Origin: Arthrobacter subterraneus
GTDB taxonomy: Bacteria; Actinomycetota; Actinomycetes; Actinomycetales; Micrococcaceae
DNA: 64,000 bases
NCBI RefSeq assembly: GCF_900099735.1
Contig: NZ_FNDT01000008.1
Location: 78,752-142,751 of the forward strand
Direction: 5' to 3'
The translations under genes were made by a program, and so were the position numbers. Each line of letters begins with the position of its first letter. Position 1 is the first letter of the stretch. Under the pieces are notes generated by a model. It was given only the letters and a program-made list of their open reading frames with translations. It made no database searches and was not told the origin of the DNA. Below are positions 9,244-16,541 of the stretch, piece after piece.

Positions 9244-9560
9244 TACCGTGGCTCCCGCGCAAAGTACGAGGCGGCTTTTTTTAGGAACGCGGCCTCAGCC
9301 CGTAGCTCCTGGTTTTCGCGCTCCAGTTCCTTCAACCGGGCACGCTCTGAGACCGTCAATTCGGTCTCGGTCCCGCCGTGGGACTCCCGGAATTTCATCA
9401 CCCACCGGCGCAGGGTCTCCGGCCCCACCCCGTAGGCCTTGGCAACGTCAACAATAGGCTTGGACGTCTCGATGACTTCCCGGGCCAGTTCGTCCTTGAA
9501 CTCCTGGCTGAACCGGCGACGTGATGCAGACATACTGCAGATCTCACTTTCAGTAGACAC
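9243..9560 (-). CDS. IS3-family transposase OrfA (HTH and leucine zipper)
   Basis: A 105-residue protein with a helix-turn-helix at about residues 10-60 (RRRFSQEFKDELAREVIE, then YGVGPETLRRWVMKF). A coiled coil with leucine-zipper spacing follows at about residues 68-98 (RARLKELERENQELRAEAAF). This is the DNA-binding and dimerisation half of the transposase. It ends at TAG 9243-9245, overlapping the start of OrfB. Confidence 0.92.
   Translation of the reverse strand: MSTESEICSMSASRRRFSQEFKDELAREVIETSKPIVDVAKAYGVGPETLRRWVMKFRESHGGTETELTVSERARLKELERENQELRAEAAFLKKAASYFAREPR
9275..9282 (-). promoter_or_regulatory. A7G programmed -1 frameshift site
   Basis: On the minus strand the run AAAAAAAG falls inside orfA at codons CTA AAA AAA GCC. 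A -1 shift here joins OrfA to the OrfB frame without an intervening stop. This is the usual fusion mechanism in IS3-family elements. Confidence 0.8.
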
Positions 9561-9591
9561 CTCAGTTTAAGAGGTCCCACTGTCCGAAATC

Positions 9592-10233
9592 CCTAGGCCG
9601 CCCACTCACCCACAAAAGAGGGCCGGAGCAGCCCCAGCGGAACCAGGTTCCCCCATTCCCGGGGCAGCCGCTCCAGCCAGCTCCGGCTCTCCAGCCAGCT
9701 CCGATTCTCCAGCCAGCTCCGATTCTCCAAACGGCCCCGATGACGCGGCCGGGAGCGGCGGCACCAGCTACCCGGCCTCACCGGGACCTCGCGGCTATCC
9801 TCCCGCGCAGGAGCCCCGCAGCTACCCGGTCCTGGAGGGCTACGGGCCTATCGACCCCGACACCGCAGCCCGCCTCGCCGCCCATGCACCCTCATTCACC
9901 CGCATCCTCACCCACCCCCACACCGGAGCCGCACTCTCGATCGGCCGGGCCACCTACCGGCCACCGAAACACCTCCAGGACTGGGTCCGCATCCGCGACA
10001 AAACCTGCCGACACCCTGGCTGCAACCGGGCAGCGGTCGCAACTGAAATCGACCACACCATTCCCTGGCACCACGGCGGACGCACAGACCACGACAATCT
10101 TGCCTGCCTCTGCGCCAAACACCACCGGCTCAAAACCATCGGGCTCTGGGACTACATGCAACCCGAACCCGGCACCATCACCGCCACCTCACCAGCCGGA
10201 AAAACCTACACCACCCAACCCCCACCCTTCTAA
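9592..10233 (+). pseudogene. DUF222/HNH endonuclease gene, 3' fragment with HNH domain
   Basis: This is the C-terminal 213 codons of the split gene. It has no start codon of its own and continues the frame of 7210-8319. It opens with a Pro/Ala/Ser linker that includes an 18-bp repeat. It then shows LEGYGPIDPDTAARLAAH and the HNH core: RDKTCRHPGCNR, then EIDHTIPWHHGG and NLACLCAKHHRLK. Two CxxC-like metal knuckles and the His-Asn-His residues are kept, so before the IS insertion the nuclease was probably intact. It ends at TAA 10231-10233. The following 150 bases hold no gene. Confidence 0.85.
9673..9726. repeat. 18-bp tandem repeat, three copies, coding for PASS(G/D)S
   Basis: Units at 9673-9690, 9691-9708 and 9709-9726 share CCAGCCAGCTCCGATTCT; the first has GGC in place of GAT. 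They lie in the linker of the HNH gene fragment. They are in frame, so copy-number changes would only lengthen or shorten the linker. Confidence 0.85.
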
Positions 10234-10385
10234 GACGGAGAGAGGATAAATGGTGGGAGAAATCCCCCAGCCGGCCCAACCAAACGCCAGGCGGTGCTTC
10301 GCCGGAAGTCGGAGATTACTTTGCACTGGGCGCGGCTAGCCCAACGCCCCGGGCTGAACAGCGCCCACAAGACCAGAACCCAGAA

Positions 10386-11378
10386 TCAGGCCGTCAACAC
10401 CGAAGCCCCACGATCCTCATCACCCAGATCGCCCGTGTATCCCGCCCGGAAAGCTCTGCCACCGAGAACCAGCGTGTAGACCCAGTAGAGGGCAAAAACA
10501 GTGAAGCCGATCCCAATCCGCAGCCACACCGGAAGCGGACTCGGCGTGACAAAGCCCTCCACCAGGCCCGATACAAACAGCACCAGCACCAATCCCAGCG
10601 CAACCGTGATGAGCGACCGACCCTCCTCGGCAAGCGCCTGCGAGCGGGTTCGGGCTCCAGGTGAAACCCACGCCCAAAAGATCCGCAGTCCCGCCGCCGT
10701 CGCAATAAAAATCGCGGTGAGCTCCATGAATCCGTGCGGAAGGATGTACGTGAAGAACACATCAAGTTTGTCGTAGGACGCCATCATTCCCGCAGCGATC
10801 CCCACACCCTGCGCATTCTGGTACAGAACAAACGGCCCCCATAGCCCGGTGATCCCGAAAGCCACCGCCTGCACCGCAATCCACGCGTTGTTGGTCCACA
10901 CCAGTCCGGCAAATGAGGCAGCCGGATTCTCGGAGTAGTAGTCCACGAAGTCCTCTTCGACGTACCGCCGAATCTCCTCGTCACTGCCAAGCGCGGCAAT
11001 CACGCCGGGCGTATTCACCACCCACGCCCCATACAGCCAGCTGACGGCAAGAAAAACCACTCCCACAGCCACCGTGAGCCACCGAACCCGGTAGAAGGCA
11101 GCCGGCAACGAGATTACAAAAAACCGCGCAACATCTTCGAGAAAATTTGATCGGGCACCAGTGAACCTGGTCCGCGCACGGGACAACCGCATGGAAAGTT
11201 CGTTGGACAGGGCGCTTTCCGGAGCCATCGATCGAATCATCGACAGATGGGTGGATGTGCGCTGGTACAGATCAAGCAGCTCGTCCGCCTCGCTGCCGCG
11301 CAGCCGCCGCTGCCGGGTCAGTATGTCCAGCCGGTTCCAGTCTGCGCGGTTTACTTCCTCGAAGGCGTCCAGATCCAC
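10386..11378 (-). CDS. SpoIIM-like (stage II sporulation protein M family) membrane protein
   Basis: A 330-residue membrane protein of the SpoIIM/DUF95 family. The N-terminal third is helical and soluble (MDLDAFEEVNRADWNRLDIL, LLDLYQRTSTHLSMIRS). It is followed by about five membrane helices and the family segment LPHGFMELTAIFIATAAGLR. In non-sporulating actinobacteria this gene is commonly beside an RDD-family gene, as here, where the two are divergent with 73 bases between starts. The function in such bacteria is unknown; a transport or envelope role is only a guess. Confidence 0.85.
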   Translation of the reverse strand: MDLDAFEEVNRADWNRLDILTRQRRLRGSEADELLDLYQRTSTHLSMIRSMAPESALSNELSMRLSRARTRFTGARSNFLEDVARFFVISLPAAFYRVRWLTVAVGVVFLAVSWLYGAWVVNTPGVIAALGSDEEIRRYVEEDFVDYYSENPAASFAGLVWTNNAWIAVQAVAFGITGLWGPFVLYQNAQGVGIAAGMMASYDKLDVFFTYILPHGFMELTAIFIATAAGLRIFWAWVSPGARTRSQALAEEGRSLITVALGLVLVLFVSGLVEGFVTPSPLPVWLRIGIGFTVFALYWVYTLVLGGRAFRAGYTGDLGDEDRGASVLTA

Positions 11379-11451
11379 CCGGCCAGCTTATCCCCCGGCA
11401 ACCACACTCAAACGGCAGCTAAGCTGATTTCATCCAAGGGGAGGACATCCA

Positions 11452-12255
11452 ATGAGCTCGGTCATCACCGGCGAAGCCGTCGTTCTCGAGCTGCGCCCGG
11501 CCTCGTTCGGCGCACGCGCCGTGAGCCTGATGATCGATGTTCTTGCGCAGTTCCTGGTGATCATCGGCGTCATTGTGACAGTCGGCAACACCTTCGGCGG
11601 CGCCTTCGACCCGGCACTCACCCAGGCCCTCGTCCTGGTCCTCGTGGTGCTGGTCCTCGTGGTCATCCCCGTCACCGTGGAAACGGTCACGAGGGGCAAA
11701 TCCCTCGGCCGGCTTGTCATGGGACTGCGCATAGTGCGCGACGACGGCGGTTCCATCCGCTTCCGGCACGCCTTCATCCGCGGCATGCTTGCGGTCCTGG
11801 AAATCTACCTGCTGGTCGGCTCGCTCGCTTTCCTCGTGGCTGTGTTCAACGAGCGGTCAAAGCGGCTCGGCGACCTCCTCGCAGGCACTTACTCGATGCA
11901 CGAGCGTGTCGTCGTCAAACAACGGACGCGAGCAGTGCTGCCGCCGTCGCTCCATGCATGGATTGCAACCGCCGACGTCGTACAGCTGCCGGACCCGCTG
12001 GCACGCAGGATCTCGCAGTTCATCGGCCAAGCGAACCGGCTCACGCCTTCCGCTCGCGGTGCCCTCGCCACCGAACTGGCAAACGAAGCGTCAGCATTCG
12101 TGTTTCCGGCCCCGCCCGCCGGAACCCTGCCGGAGGATTTCCTCAACGCCGTGGTCTCGGCACGCCGCGACCGCGACTACGCCAGACTCACCAGGCAGCG
12201 TGAACGCACGTCCCGCACCGCTGAACAGCTGCACCGTCTGCCCTTCAGCAACTGA
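11452..12255 (+). CDS. RDD family membrane protein
   Basis: A 267-residue protein starting at ATG 11452 after GGGGAGGA. The RDD domain spans about residues 15-155, with the first motif ASFGARAVSLMIDVLAQF (Arg and Asp in the first helix) and RGKSLGRLVMGLRIVRDDGG. Three to four membrane helices follow this pattern. The C-terminal 110 residues are soluble and Arg/Ala rich. It pairs divergently with the SpoIIM-like gene, a conserved arrangement. RDD proteins are thought to act in transport, but no substrate is indicated here. Confidence 0.87.
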   Translation: MSSVITGEAVVLELRPASFGARAVSLMIDVLAQFLVIIGVIVTVGNTFGGAFDPALTQALVLVLVVLVLVVIPVTVETVTRGKSLGRLVMGLRIVRDDGGSIRFRHAFIRGMLAVLEIYLLVGSLAFLVAVFNERSKRLGDLLAGTYSMHERVVVKQRTRAVLPPSLHAWIATADVVQLPDPLARRISQFIGQANRLTPSARGALATELANEASAFVFPAPPAGTLPEDFLNAVVSARRDRDYARLTRQRERTSRTAEQLHRLPFSN

Positions 12256-12310
12256 CTGAGACGCTGAACAAGAAGCGGAAAACTTGTCCGAACGCGGAAC
12301 AAGATGGCTG

Positions 12311-12424
12311 GTCGCTGGAGAACTGGATGCGGTCTTCCCCGATCCAGTAGATGAGCTCGCCGAGGACCTGAACGAAGTACCGCGGCCGGATGTGCATGAA
12401 GGGGATCGCGAGCCTTCGCGCGGG
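12311..12424 (-). pseudogene. Remnant of an amidohydrolase (COG2159-like) gene
   Basis: One minus-strand frame without a start or family C-terminus reads ARRLAIPFMHIRPRYF, and a little further on ELIYWIGEDRIQFSSD. This matches from memory the metal-site-proximal end of actinobacterial amidohydrolases of the 2-amino-3-carboxymuconate-semialdehyde decarboxylase group. After the final SSD the similarity stops abruptly (QPSCSAFGQ) where the family would continue with a Tyr-Ala-hydrophobic-Trp segment. Upstream of ARRL the frame is also unlike the family. It is about 38 codons of a lost gene at the left border of the stress island. Confidence 0.55.
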
Positions 12425-12463
12425 CCATAACAGTGGTTGTACGCGCCTTCCGGCAGGACCGGA

Positions 12464-13573
12464 TTAGTCACCTACGTAGATCGACTGCCGACGATGACGT
12501 TCACGTTGACCGTATGCCGCTCGAAGGATGTCGTCCTTAGACTCGAATCCCGAGCCCAACGCTCCTCCGATGAGCGCCGCCGATGTTGTCATCCAGGCCA
12601 CTTCCGCAAAGTCCCAGACAGTCACGGGGTGCTGCAGAGTCAGCGTCAATAAGGCGTGGTCGATAGTGAACGCCGCGGCCAGCAGCACAGCCACGAACAG
12701 CAGGACATAGCTGATCACGACGCCGATTACCAATGACCACACTGTAGAAGTGTTGTACAAGGAAGCCTTGTATCGTTCGAGTGGATCGTTGCGCCTGGGG
12801 CTTTCCCACAGATCGTGCTGGGTGATGATCCAGAACACCATCGAACCGATCGAAAGGACCATCAATAGCGTCAGTCTCGGCGCGCCCAGCAGGTCTGCGA
12901 GTTGCCAGATAGTGTCCGTGACGAGCCCAAAGGCGCCCGTGGCGATCGCGGCAGCCATTGCGCTTCTCAATCCGAAGACCAGCCGCCAAGGACGGTTCGC
13001 CCGCAGCATGCCCGCCAGCAACCGTCCCCGGCCGAGGCGGGTTGCTGAGACATAGCGGAACCCAATCGGCCCGTCGACAAGAACAGCGGTCTCAATGCGC
13101 CTGGATTCGTGCAGCGAGGGCGGGCCGAACTCCCCGGAGTCACCCTCAGGATCGAAGTGGCGGTGCATCGCCCACCCGAGATCGGCAACGGCGGAGCGCA
13201 CCCTGCGGTCCATGTTAACTGCACCCAGAGCAGGCAAGGAAACCAGGGAGATCGGCTCCACAAGTGCAACTTCCGCGACCACCGTCCGACCCTCGAAACG
13301 AATCGGAAGATCCGTCAGGCAGACCATGACATCCCATGCACGGCGAACCCGGTGCTTTGCCAAGGAGTCCAACATTGGCGTTAGCCCATTGCCGGCCGTA
13401 AAGTCCTGGTACTCGATCACCACGGACCAGTCGTGGCGCTCATCGGCTAGGTTGAGCAGATGGCCCACTTCGCGTCCGTTACGCTCGGCAAACTCGGCGG
13501 TGACCTCCGGCTCTGCCAGCACCCCCAATTTGCGGTCACTGGAAGTTCGCACATCACCTGAACTGTCTGGCAC
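12464..13573 (-). CDS. Conserved hypothetical membrane protein
   Basis: I do not recognise a family for this 369-residue protein. The start is GTG 13573 with a strong TAGGAGG site. The N-terminal 185 residues are soluble and mixed alpha/beta (VVIEYQDFTAGNGLTPMLDS, WDVMVCLTDLPI, VEPISLVSLPALGAVNMDRR). The C-terminal half has about five hydrophobic segments. These include SAMAAAIATGAFGLV, LTLLMVLSIGSMVFWIIT, VIGVVISYVLLFVAVLLAAA and a final Gly/Ala helix. It is downstream of the flavoprotein gene on the same strand (106-base gap), so it may belong to the minus-strand arm of the stress island. Confidence 0.7.
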   Translation of the reverse strand: MPDSSGDVRTSSDRKLGVLAEPEVTAEFAERNGREVGHLLNLADERHDWSVVIEYQDFTAGNGLTPMLDSLAKHRVRRAWDVMVCLTDLPIRFEGRTVVAEVALVEPISLVSLPALGAVNMDRRVRSAVADLGWAMHRHFDPEGDSGEFGPPSLHESRRIETAVLVDGPIGFRYVSATRLGRGRLLAGMLRANRPWRLVFGLRSAMAAAIATGAFGLVTDTIWQLADLLGAPRLTLLMVLSIGSMVFWIITQHDLWESPRRNDPLERYKASLYNTSTVWSLVIGVVISYVLLFVAVLLAAAFTIDHALLTLTLQHPVTVWDFAEVAWMTTSAALIGGALGSGFESKDDILRAAYGQRERHRRQSIYVGD

Positions 13574-13679
13574 GCCCGGCCTCCTACGGTTCAGTGTCTA
13601 GGGCTGATGACCAGCAGACTCGGTGTCGCCGTCGCCCTGAACCTGGCGTCGGTCTCCGTCCTGCCATATTCGCTGTCCT

Positions 13680-15410
13680 TCATCGAAGCGCAACGGACGG
13701 TCCAGTCCGGAGAAGGCGTAGGTGCTCGTGGATCATTGCCACCGCTGTTGAGCCTTCACCGGCCGCGGCCGTTACGCGTTTCACCGATCCATGCCGGACA
13801 TCGCCGGCCGCGAACATGCCGGGCACGCTGGTTTCCAGGGGCAGCCGTCGACGCCCAAGGTGGCTGAAGTCGGGAGGAAGGTCTTTGAGGTCAGCCCCGG
13901 TGAGAACAAAGCCGTGGTCATCCAGGGAGACGGTATCCTGCAGCCATTCTGTGTGCGGCTTGGCTCCGATGAAAATGAAGAGGTACCGCGAGGGGAGGAA
14001 CCGTTGTTCGCCCGTGGCTTTCAGATCAACGACGATACGTTCGAGAGTGTCGGAACCAACTAGGCCCACGATGTTGGCCCCCAGCAGTACCTCTATGCTG
14101 TGGTGCTCTTCGATTCGATCCGCGAGATACCCCGACATGTCAGCCCGGAGGTCTTCCCCGCGCACCACCAGTCGCACATGTGTGCCCATACCAGCCAGGA
14201 AAAGGGCAGCCTGGCCCGCGGAGTTGCCACCACCGACGACGGCCACTGGCTGCGTTCCACAGAGCCTGGCCTCATGGACAGTCGCGGCGTAGAAGACGCT
14301 GATTCCCTCGTATTCGTCCATTCCCGGCACTGGCAGGCGGCGGTAGCGGACCCCGGTGGCGAGCAGCGCGGCACGTGATGAAGCGGGGCCGCTGCCGTCG
14401 AACTCGGCGCGGAACTGACCGTCCCGCAGTGCAATGGAGCTTGCCCCGCAGGCGACGTTGACCTGGACTTTGAACTTTCGGGCCTGAATGATCGCCCTTT
14501 CAGTGAGCTCGCCACCCGAGATTCCGGAGGGAAAGCCGAGAAAGTTCTCGATCCGTGGTGATGTGCCGGCTTGCCCACCTATCGCACGGCCCTCCTTCAG
14601 GACCACCGACAGGCCATCGGAGGCCGCGTACACAGCTGCAGCGAGGCCGGCCGGACCGGCCCCGATGACCATGAGGTCGTACGAGGCTGAATGTTCTTTC
14701 ACCACCCGCAGGCCCAAGGCAAGGGCCAGCTCCGCGTTCGACGGGTTTTTGAGGACCCGCGAAGCATTCAGCACCACTGCGGGCAGGTGACTCGCGAGGA
14801 TCCCTGCCCGGTCCAGGATCGCCTGTGCCTGCTCGTCATCCTCCAGATCGACCAGTCGGTGGGGCAGGCGGTTGGCAGCTGCAAAATCCAACAGCCGAAG
14901 CGTGTCACGGCTGAAACGGGACCCAACGATGCGGATGCCCGCGCTTGTGCTGATCAGGAGGATCCGGCGCTGAAGATATGCCCGCAGGATGGTCTCACCC
15001 ACCGCGGCGTCCGTCAGAACCACACGGCGTAGATCGTCCCCGCTGATCTGGAGCACCTCTCCTGCCTCGGCGACCACTGTGCTGACAAAGGCTGGCTGCC
15101 CCTCGACCAGGCCCAGCTCCCCAAGGAAGCGTCCGGGTCCGTGAACTTCGAGGATCCGTGTCCCACTGTCCGGCTCAGCTTGCTGCCTTTCGCCGGGGAC
15201 GTGTAGCCCCTCCACCACCAGTACCTTGCCCTGCAAAACGACGAAGAAATCAGCGTCGGTGCTTCCCTCGTGTATGAGGACTTCTCCAGCAGGGGTAGCC
15301 CGCCTGGTGCCGGCGCGGGCCAACAATTCGATTTGGGCCTGGCCGAGCCGTGGATAAGCGCCGGAGATATCCGGCGTTTCGATCAGAGTCGGGTCGGTAA
15401 CAGGTCCCAT
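13680..15410 (-). CDS. cNMP-binding / thioredoxin-reductase-like FAD oxidoreductase
   Basis: A 576-residue three-part protein. Residues about 15-145 form a cyclic-nucleotide-binding beta roll with the cassette FLGELGLVEGQPAF. Residues about 148-240 look like a thioredoxin-fold linker domain. Residues about 243-570 are a thioredoxin-reductase-like flavoprotein with the FAD motif VIGAGPAGLAAA (G250, G252, G255), the NADPH motif VVGGGNSAGQ and the C-terminal GMFAAGDVRHGSVKRV. Two changes matter. The CxxC redox pair of true thioredoxin reductases is replaced by VFYAAT, with only C321 and C384 in the whole protein. The cNMP cassette also lacks its phosphate-binding Arg. The gene is 24 bases downstream of a UBP zinc-finger gene, a pairing seen in other actinobacteria. 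NADPH oxidoreductase activity is likely; the substrate is unknown. Confidence 0.85.
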   Translation of the reverse strand: MGPVTDPTLIETPDISGAYPRLGQAQIELLARAGTRRATPAGEVLIHEGSTDADFFVVLQGKVLVVEGLHVPGERQQAEPDSGTRILEVHGPGRFLGELGLVEGQPAFVSTVVAEAGEVLQISGDDLRRVVLTDAAVGETILRAYLQRRILLISTSAGIRIVGSRFSRDTLRLLDFAAANRLPHRLVDLEDDEQAQAILDRAGILASHLPAVVLNASRVLKNPSNAELALALGLRVVKEHSASYDLMVIGAGPAGLAAAVYAASDGLSVVLKEGRAIGGQAGTSPRIENFLGFPSGISGGELTERAIIQARKFKVQVNVACGASSIALRDGQFRAEFDGSGPASSRAALLATGVRYRRLPVPGMDEYEGISVFYAATVHEARLCGTQPVAVVGGGNSAGQAALFLAGMGTHVRLVVRGEDLRADMSGYLADRIEEHHSIEVLLGANIVGLVGSDTLERIVVDLKATGEQRFLPSRYLFIFIGAKPHTEWLQDTVSLDDHGFVLTGADLKDLPPDFSHLGRRRLPLETSVPGMFAAGDVRHGSVKRVTAAAGEGSTAVAMIHEHLRLLRTGPSVALR

Positions 15411-15434
15411 TATCTGGTTGCACCCCGCCGTTTC

Positions 15435-15698
15435 CTAGACGAATGCCTCATGGGGGTAGCACCAGCGCCAGTCTTCGCCGGGCTCCAGGGAACGAACGAT
15501 TGGATGCAACTCGGTGGCGTGAGCCCGGGCGTGCCGCAAGGGTGAGGAATCACAACACCCCACGTGGCCGCAGGTGAGACACAAACGCAGATGAACCCAC
15601 GGGGTGCCCAGGGACAGGCATTCCTCGCAGCCTTGCGGTGTGCGCACCCGAACCGGACGAATCTGCACCAGATGCGGGTCATGAATCGTGGGAATCAT
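15435..15698 (-). CDS. UBP-type zinc-finger protein
   Basis: An 87-residue protein that is essentially one ZnF-UBP domain. Metal ligands are visible as CEEC (24-27), CLTC (40-43), the following VGCCDSS and the histidines in HARAHATELHP. It ends WRWCYPHEAFV. In eukaryotes such fingers bind free ubiquitin C-termini. Bacteria that carry them usually have them next to or fused with thioredoxin-reductase-like flavoproteins, as here, so a partner role for the downstream enzyme is inferred. Confidence 0.88.
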   Translation of the reverse strand: MIPTIHDPHLVQIRPVRVRTPQGCEECLSLGTPWVHLRLCLTCGHVGCCDSSPLRHARAHATELHPIVRSLEPGEDWRWCYPHEAFV

Positions 15699-15788
15699 CT
15701 TCGCTCCTCTCTCTGTCCGGCCGTGCGGGTGCAGGCGGCGGGGATAGGGCCGTCATGCATATCGAAGGCCTAACCCTTTGCAGGGCTA

Positions 15789-16361
15789 CTAGCCCATCGA
15801 GAGCCGTGTAGTAGGGCCTTCGCCCAGTCGGTGCAGTCCGGATCCGGAAGCGATCAGAAGTATTCCGAAGACAACTGCGAAGCACGAGAGCAGGCCCAAG
15901 AGACCCAGGATGCCTGCGCCGGGAAGAATAACCAGGAAGAGGCCGAAAACGATGGTGACGATACCTGTGATCAGCCAGAGCCACCATTGTCCGCCGGTCT
16001 TCTTAACCTCAAAGGCCAGTGCTATCTGGGAGACACCGAGAATGACCGCCCACAAGCCGATGACGAGCGTCAGCGAAAGGGCGGTGATGCCCGGCCAGAC
16101 GAAGGCGGCGAGACCCGCGAGTACGGAGATGACGCCGCTCACTAATTGCCAGACGGACCGGCGTTCCTTGCGCCTGACGTAATGCACCATGTTTGTAACT
16201 CCATCAACGATGGCGTAAATACCGAAGAGGATCACCAGTGCGAGTACGGAGACGTCGGGCCAGAAGACAACTAAAATGCCGAACAGAACGGCCGCGCTGC
16301 CCCGGATAATCAACGCAGTTCCTGGTCCCTTTAACAATTGTTGTGCGCGTGCGTCAGACAT
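15789..16361 (-). CDS. hdeD: HdeD family acid-resistance membrane protein (DUF308)
   Basis: A 190-residue membrane protein with about six hydrophobic helices arranged as repeated DUF308 pairs. Examples are GSAAVLFGILVVFWPDVS, GVISVLAGLAAFVWPGIT and TGIVTIVFGLFLVILPGAG, each ending in the typical WP or LP turn. In enterobacteria HdeD protects at high cell density under acid stress. Its position between a PucR regulator and thiol-redox genes fits a stress role. Gaps are 180 bases to pucR and 90 bases to the zinc-finger gene, so separate promoters are possible. Confidence 0.88.
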   Translation of the reverse strand: MSDARAQQLLKGPGTALIIRGSAAVLFGILVVFWPDVSVLALVILFGIYAIVDGVTNMVHYVRRKERRSVWQLVSGVISVLAGLAAFVWPGITALSLTLVIGLWAVILGVSQIALAFEVKKTGGQWWLWLITGIVTIVFGLFLVILPGAGILGLLGLLSCFAVVFGILLIASGSGLHRLGEGPTTRLSMG

Positions 16362-16541
16362 TGCCAGACCTCTTGTTTCGCTGCCTGTCCCGGCCGATTG
16401 GATCGAACATGTATCGCTTCGAGTCTCCTCCGTAGCCCTCGTGCCCGCATGGCCCCTGGGCGACTAAAAGCCGCCTGAATTTGAATCCCCCAGGTCAACT
16501 CACGACCAGCTGGTGCACGTTCCGCTTCTCACAGGAGTCGT

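Larger units (their letters stand above)
8320..9591 (-). mobile_element. Complete IS3-family insertion sequence (about 1.27 kb)
   Basis: The element is bounded by inverted ends GATTTCGGACAG at 8320-8331 and its complement at 9580-9591. Two overlapping minus-strand frames (orfA, orfB) are joined by an A7G slippery run. Its length of 1,272 bases is a multiple of three, so excision would rejoin the DUF222/HNH frame exactly. I could not find a clear target-site duplication: the flanks read ...GCGGT and CCTAGG. The exact outermost bases are therefore uncertain by one or two positions. Confidence 0.88.
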
